A program made the translations under genes and the position numbers. The notes beneath the pieces were generated by a model. The model saw nothing but the letters and a program-made list of their open reading frames with translations, was not told the DNA's origin and searched no databases. A stretch of 64,000 nt of DNA from Dryas octopetala (taxonomy: Eukaryota; Streptophyta; Magnoliopsida; Rosales; Rosaceae), in assembly GCA_963921425.1 (NCBI GenBank), contig OY992833.1:21413454-21477453 (forward strand), given 5' to 3'. Positions within the stretch are counted from its first letter, which is position 1; the number at the start of each line of letters is the position of its first letter. Positions 57,561 through 64,000 of this stretch are shown in pieces.

Positions 57561-58341
57561 TCTAGGATTCCATCGTTAACTAGTTTTGTTTTGGTTTCAA
57601 TGTTGTCATGATTCTTGCAACGACTATTGTCGTACTTTTTTCTAAGCTTACGACCCTTACGTCGTATTCTATAACCTTAAAGTGAAATTTGAGAATGGTG
57701 AAAGATTTTATGTATGGAGGAGATTGAAAAGAAGCATGCTATGATTTTTTTCCTATTGAATCAATAGTGATTGCAGGTCAATGGGAGAAATTGCATTATT
57801 GATTGGGAATTTAGGAGTTTAAGATTATTAGTTTATTTATTTAATAACAGTTACATGACAAATAATTTTTAATTTGGTTGATTTTTTAAAAAGATGATCT
57901 ATAAGATGAATTGTTTCGATCACGTGACTACATTGCATAATAAAAATTATAAAAAAACTATAGATAAAAAATGTAGAAAAAATAAATATAGCCAGAATTT
58001 CTTAATAAGTAATGTATCATGAAATGCATAATTTTTTTCTTTCTGAGGTTGGCTGATGGTATAACATTTTCTTTTGGGCTCTTTAATTACACATGGACAA
58101 TAATTGTTTAAAGCCCATGATCAAACAACCCTTACAAGTGGGGCAAATCAGAAAGGACATGGTAGTTAGTGGAGGGGGTAGGCCCACCACCGGTTAAACC
58201 TATGAAAAGGGACATCTGATTATCTGAAGAGGCCCCCAGTATTGAACATTTTCCATGTGGCATTGAAGCTATGCCACCTACTGCTTTTACTCATGATTTG
58301 ATTTTAGGATTTTAGGTGAAAGGTCTCTGTCTTTATCTATA

Positions 58342-58553
58342 AACTCTATTGGACCATAGACTATATGGCTATATAGCCTATATTATGCATGCAAATAAAC
58401 GAACTAATTTAGAAACAATCAGCAAAAATATTTTGGACTTGAAGCACAACTCTATTGGACCATAGACTATATGGCTATATAGCCTATATTATGCATGCAA
58501 ATAAACGAACTAATTTAGAAACAATCAGCAAAAATATTTTGGACTTGAAGCAC
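58342..58553. repeat. Perfect 106-bp tandem duplication
   Basis: 58342-58447 and 58448-58553 are identical by eye (AACTCTATTGG ... GGACTTGAAGCAC). Neither copy shows a coding role. Confidence 0.92.
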
Positions 58554-58559
58554 AACTGC

Positions 58560-59635
58560 ATGATTGTATCATTCATTTGGACCAAAAAACAAAAGACACC
58601 GTACCTACATTTTTGTTCCTTTCCCCTTTTCAACTATGCCCTACCATTTGGGATATTGGTGAACTGTGTTAAGTATACTTAGTGAAGAGGCAAACAGGCA
58701 AAGGTTAGGGCTTATATTATACGGGATTATAGGAAAGACTGTTTTGAGTGTTTTCTTTCTCCTTGTTTGGTTGATTTGGTGAGACTTACTGTTAGGCTAA
58801 GATTGGGCCTTGCTTTGTCTTTTCAAAATAAGGTAAACTTACCACCAAGATTGTATAAATTAGCTCTAAATCTTAAGATTTATTGTTAGTTTTCAACTAT
58901 GATTCGTTTTAAGGAAAATTCTATTATACATATATATGTATAATATATAATTATATTTTAAATTTTTAAATTTTGACACATGGGAAATCCATATACATTA
59001 TGGAGAAGTCAATTGAACCCGTGAAACTATTTTATCCTCATAAAACTTGGGTTGTTAGGTGACAAATTCTAAATAAGAGCCATAAATCTTTTTCAACAGG
59101 AGCCAAACGGAAACAAATTTATAGATCTGCCACTTTGATTTTGACAAATTTACTTTTCACTTACTAGATTTTGCCACCATAAAATTGGTTTCCTCGTACA
59201 TTTTCATGTTAGAACACCAACTATAATCGTAAATCCAATGACTTCCCTGCTTTCACTTGATTGAAAGTTTATTTGGGTGGTGTCTCATCTCTTGATCTTA
59301 TCAAGCCTTTCAATCGGATGATGGACCCCCTACTCCGATACATGCATCATCATTTTCATGAAATTAAATAGTCCACATCGATGCTGACGTGAATGCAAAC
59401 AATGAAAGGGACCAAATCAATGTGAGGGTCCTTTCTTTGAATAATTATCATGCCACTCCACTACTGGTGAATATATTGGTGTGTGTAGAATGGAGCTTGA
59501 GGTCAAGATTCAAGACTCAAGTAGTGCATGCACCTCACATCACAGCCCCACAGGCTCACAGTACTGATGTATACGTACTCAACAGCGAAAATTTATATAT
59601 CTTCTTATTGTACGAGACATATATATATATAGTTA
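58560..59635. other. Intergenic stretch, no gene seen
   Basis: AT-rich DNA. No family-like frame was found. Confidence 0.5.
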
Positions 59636-59648
59636 TGTGATAGGTAAA

Positions 59649-59738
59649 ATTTACTTATTTTTTATTGTATATAATATGTTAAACACAAACATAATTCTCA
59701 TATGATCATATATATATCTCATATATTGTATACAAAGA
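59649..59738. mobile_element. Tiny MITE, about 90 bp
   Basis: ATAGGTAAA occurs directly on both sides (59640-59648, 59739-59747). The inner ends TTTATTGTATATAATATG and, backwards, TCTTTGTATACAATATATG are imperfect inverted repeats. This could be a MULE-type MITE or coincidence in AT-rich DNA. Confidence 0.4.
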
Positions 59739-59759
59739 ATAGGTAAATTCCTCTCTATA

Positions 59760-61510
59760 TATATATACGTACCCAATTCTTGTTATTGAATAAGATAGTT
59801 ACACAAAACCCATTAGGGTTTAGGAAAGGAACCCCACCCTAACAAGGTGACCCTATCCCTCCCCAGTCCCTTGTCCCAGTCATAACTATACTTAACAAGG
59901 ATGGGGATATGGGGTCCTTTCTCATTGTCCTATCATATTTGCTATGTTGTGTCCAAAACATCATATATAATAGAACTTCTCAAACTTCAAGAGTCTATCA
60001 ACTTTGCCCCTAACTAAGATTATTTACGTGATTACATGATCAATTAGAAACAAAAAAATTAAAGTATGCAACCCAAAAAAGAAAAAAGTTAATATGAACT
60101 TTCGAACTAATTGTGCTTACAGTCCTACACTAAGGTACTAAGGCTCGCCGCATATAATCCTAAATTCCTAATAGTTATGAACATTTATTCTTATATTCAA
60201 TGTTTAATTTGAATCATAAAAAATAAAAAAAAACGTTACCGTAATTTAAGGTGGCAAGATGTCCTTTTTTAGAATTACCACTTTTTTAATTAACTATCTG
60301 AAGAAAACTAGAAAAGGGTATGTCGCTATCTTTTTTTTTTTTTTTTTATCAAACATGTCGTCATCTTTCTCTAGCCTTTGTTTTAGGTACAATTAATATA
60401 CAACTAGTTTACTCATTTTTACTGAGTAACTATGTATAGGATCAGCACTATTAATTAGGTCTGGTCATGGCAATTAATACAAAAGCAGTCTCAATCTAAA
60501 CTTATTACATTAGAACAGGAAGATACTATGTTATTTGTCACGTTATTTGACGATAAAAAGTAAAAACTCTAGAAAATTTGTAGTGTGAGCTATTATGTAT
60601 ACGTACTTTGTACAAACGTGTGAGCTACATCGTATTTGAGTGATAACAAATCGACATAATTAAAAGAGAATTAATTGGAGTTGAGAATTCAAGCAGAAAA
60701 ATGCATATAGGTGCCACGTCCCATTCTATGTATAGACGTACTAGTTTGGATGCATGACATTGACAACAAAGTTAAGGCAGGCATGTAAAGGTTGTCACTT
60801 GTCAGATTGGCGTAATTTAAGATTTGGGTCACTTTTATGCAATTATGTCTGAAATCTATTTGATCGGGGGTTATTAATGAGAGGGTCTTCCATGGGGCAT
60901 GCCCCATTGAAGATTTATGGGGTTATTAATACCTTAGGTCCCTTCATTGGGAATTCGTGCAGGGTTAGGTTCTAAGTTTTTGACTTATTATCAAGGTAGT
61001 GAAAATTTTCCTTGTTACCTAAATGGGTATGTTCTAATTTGTGTAGGGTAGGTGTTAAGATGGGGCATATGCCGCATATCATTATTCTCTTTTTAACTAA
61101 ATTACATTTTTTGTTTCTCTAATTTTATTCAATTTTCACTTTGATCACAATGGTTTTAGTTTTGACAATTTAAACTAGCTGTTCACAGGAAAACTTGCTT
61201 TGCAAACATTGCATGCAATAAAAATACATTTTTTATCATTAAATGTTGATAGAGTTTATTTTTTTCTATTATAATATATGTGTAACATAAAGTTTTTGTA
61301 CCACATATAATCTCATTGTTCACTAACATTTGCAATAAGGCTCTATGGTAGATCTCTGTAAACTAGAATAACGGAAATCTTACATGACCCGCGCTACGTC
61401 AACCCCACAACATGTAGGGATGCTATTGTCCTTGCATGTAATTTTATGTAAAAAATTTTCGTTATTTTAATTTAGGGAGATTTACAGTATAAACTTAGAT
61501 TGCAAATGTA
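59760..61510. other. Intergenic stretch, no gene seen
   Basis: Low-complexity AT-rich DNA with a poly-T run near 60331-60348. Nothing supported. Confidence 0.5.
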
Positions 61511-61519
61511 ATAAATCCA

Positions 61520-62690
61520 CCGTTACCCCACAATTACTTTTATAACCCCAATTTTTCAAACTTACTTTTATGACCCTTGGCCATTTTCTGAACCAAATTA
61601 AACACTTTTCAAGGCTCTAACAAAAAAAAAAAAACCCAAGACATGGTAGACATGACCATAATGTCGACCCATAATACCAAGTTGACCATAATGTTGGTCG
61701 ACAAATGTCGACATCGACCAATCAAAATTTCTAGTTCTGAGTTCATGTAAGCTCCAAGATCTGAATTCCATATCCGAGTTTCTTTGATTTTATTTGCTTT
61801 TATTTTTCTTATTTGCACATTTTAGAACTGCAGTAAAGCTCTGATTTTAGAAATTGCAAGTGGGTAATTGAAAATTGGATTCAAACCCATATGCACAAAC
61901 TCATGAACCCATTCCCTTTGACCCTCTTGTCGCCGACATCGAGCACCACCACAGTTATAAGATCATATACCGCATTTTTCGACTCAACGGGGCAGTTGTG
62001 GAAGGAGCAGAGTCTTGCTAGGAAGCCTGCTAGGTTTTTTGTTAGTACTAGGACTTAAGGAGGCGACCAAGAGCAAGAACTAACATAGACCAGCAAAGTT
62101 TGCTGAGAATTTTGTCAATTGTTAGTACTGACATAGCATGAACCGTAGTGGCATGGACAGATCCACTAGGGATAAGGGTGGTCGCCTGACCACCCGCCCG
62201 CTGGAAAATCCTTGCCAAAATCGCTGGTTTGACCCTCTAGAATGACCATATGCAAACATGCTCACAACATGTTTGACGAAATGTCTGAATAGTTTGACCC
62301 CCCGGAATAAAATTTTTGAATCTGTCACTATGTCATGGTCTCTTGCTAGGAGAGTACATGTTCTTTTGTTTTGTACATGCTCTGGGTTTTTTGTTTGTAG
62401 TTCTTCCTCATTTACTTACAGCAAAACCCAACACCCAAAATTGGAGATCCAAGTGATCCAAATGCTGCTCCCACTTGGTTTTGAACTTGGATCCAACAAA
62501 TTTGGATTGAGGTTTCATATGCTAATTAAGTGGATATCGAAAAGAGAGAGAGACGGGAGAACAGGGATAAGAGGCTGAATTGTGAAAAAAAAATGGCAAG
62601 GGCAATTTAGACAACCTAGAACAGTATCAAAAAATGGTTATAAAAGTAAGTTTGAAAAATTGGGATTATAAAAGTAAGGGTGGGTTATTT
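61520..62690. mobile_element. TIR element of about 1.17 kb with a smaller nested element
   Basis: The left end (ACCCCACAATTACTTTTATA ... CCAATTTTTCAAACTTAC) and the right end read backwards (CCCACCCTTACTTTTATAAT ... CCAATTTTTCAAACTTAC) are TIRs of about 57 bp. A clear target duplication was not found. Inside, about 62135-62335 begins GGCATGGACAGATCCACTAG and ends AAATTTTTGAATCTGTCAC, which looks like a second nested TIR element. No transposase is recognisable. Confidence 0.6.
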
Positions 62691-64000
62691 AGTTCAATTT
62701 CCCTAATCAAAATAAAAATTGGGTCAAACCATAAGGACAAAATATGTAATTTGCCTTTCTTTTTTGGCTAGACTCTCGTGGGCACCGGTTTGTGAGACTG
62801 TGAGTTGTGATACAATAGTATAGGTATGAAGTCAGAGCAAAAATTTTCGTAAGTGCTGTTATGATTTAAATAATGTTTCATTGATAATTTCTTGTGGACC
62901 ATTATTGCCGTTTAATAAACTCAGAGATACGACTAGCCTTTGCCTTCGAATTTTTTATGACTAATAATTGAAGAAAACAATTATCTCACTAAAGAATATT
63001 GTACCAAAAAGTTCTAGTATATTGTACCAAAAAGTTCTAGCATATACAAAGCTGATCCTGTCACATATATAATTGTACCTTGGGATTTTTTTTTTTGGCC
63101 AAATTGTACCTTGGGATTTGATTTGCGTAAATAAGACAATAAATGGCTATAACTTCTTAATCACATATATAATTGTACCTTGGGGTTTGATTTGTCAATA
63201 GATGTAATTTGTGATTTGTACACCACATATTAATCACATCTCTTGTATAATTAGAGTTCACATATAATTTATTTATGCAAATAGATCTCATTACTTTAGA
63301 AATATATCATCAGTAACCTGATAATATAAGTTATATAACTATAATATGATCAAACTTGAAGCTGTTGCACCTTTTTTCAGTAGGATGGATTGCAAAACTT
63401 AACAACAATTGCATATTTGGCTTGGCCAATGAATTGAATGAAGCATAAAGGAATTGGATTTCCGAGGAATTGAATGAAGGAGATTATGTAACTAGCAGGT
63501 GCAAGAAGTTTGCTATTCATTTAATTACTTTCATAGCTCCTATTAGGAACATATTATATAATTTATATGTTTCTATTCCATATAAGTATATAACCTTTTT
63601 GGTAACTATCGACATATATTTAATATTAGGGAGCCTAGTATTAGCGCTTTGTTTTTGTCATCATATGTAGTATTCATTGAGATTAGGCAGCATCATTCCA
63701 AAAGGGCCCTCCAGATTCTTTATTAGTTTATTGCCCCCGTTTAACGAAGCAGGTACCGCAAAGTTTCAAAGACGTTATAATTACAAACTAATAACAGAGC
63801 TTAGAGCATCGAGAAAGTGTCTTTTACACTTTGATAAGAAATTTATTATTTTAATAAATAAAATAAATAATTAGAGTAAATATTATTTAAGGTTAATTAC
63901 AAATAAATTAATAAATATTTTTAATATTATAATTAGTTAATTGATTTTTATATAATTTTATTTTAATCACTATTGACCAAAATAAAAAAAGATAAATTAT
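62691..64000. other. Intergenic stretch with short duplications
   Basis: A 24-bp unit (ATTGTACCAAAAAGTTCTAG) is duplicated at 62998-63050, and ATAATTGTACCTTGGG-containing units recur at about 63068-63200. No gene was seen to the window end. Confidence 0.5.

Overview
This is plant nuclear DNA: AT-rich, intron-containing genes with GT-AG splice sites, a Ty1/copia retrotransposon, many MITE-sized DNA transposons, and families such as GPI-anchored lipid-transfer proteins and SDE3. The SDE3 and CDC73 proteins look like those of woody eudicots, and from memory most like Rosaceae. That placement is inference; no search was run.

Layout. 0-0.4 kb: last exon of a cysteine-rich, defensin-like secreted peptide. 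1.3-1.7 kb: MULE-type MITE with a 9-bp target duplication. 1.9-5.0 kb: 20S proteasome beta4 subunit, three exons. 5.8-9.9 kb: transposon remnants and a 30-bp minisatellite split by a hAT-like element. 11.2-14.7 kb: intact SDE3 RNA helicase with an AGO-hook tail. 15.0-16.5 kb: collapsed partial duplicate of SDE3 and of the neighbouring lipid-transfer gene's last exon. 16.8-32.6 kb: five GPI-anchored lipid-transfer protein (LTPG/xylogen-like) genes, two of them made by a 3.4-kb tandem duplication. A very young Copia element (23.1-28.1 kb) landed in the second copy. 33.1-35.7 kb: three or four short TIR elements. 36.1-37.7 kb: CDC73 of the PAF1 complex, three exons. 40.7-41.6 kb: decayed F-box gene. 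42.0-50.4 kb: five GNAT acetyltransferase loci in repeated blocks, with a histone H4 fossil between them. 50.4-51.9 kb: fold-back element, SINE-like piece and GC-rich hAT end that cut off the last GNAT gene. 53.1-55.1 kb: 2-kb Mutator-like element with a GC-rich body. 55.1-64 kb: no gene recognised; TIR elements, minisatellites and one 106-bp perfect tandem duplication.

The housekeeping genes (proteasome beta4, SDE3, CDC73) stand singly and look intact. Between them, two small-gene families expand by local duplication: secreted GPI-anchored lipid-transfer proteins and RimJ/RimL-like acetyltransferases. The duplicate blocks let several transposon insertions and gene losses be dated relative to one another, because filled and empty sites coexist in the window. 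The most intriguing structure is a pair of paralogous, near-perfect, microRNA-like hairpins inside the duplicated lipid-transfer blocks, carried by a TIR element.
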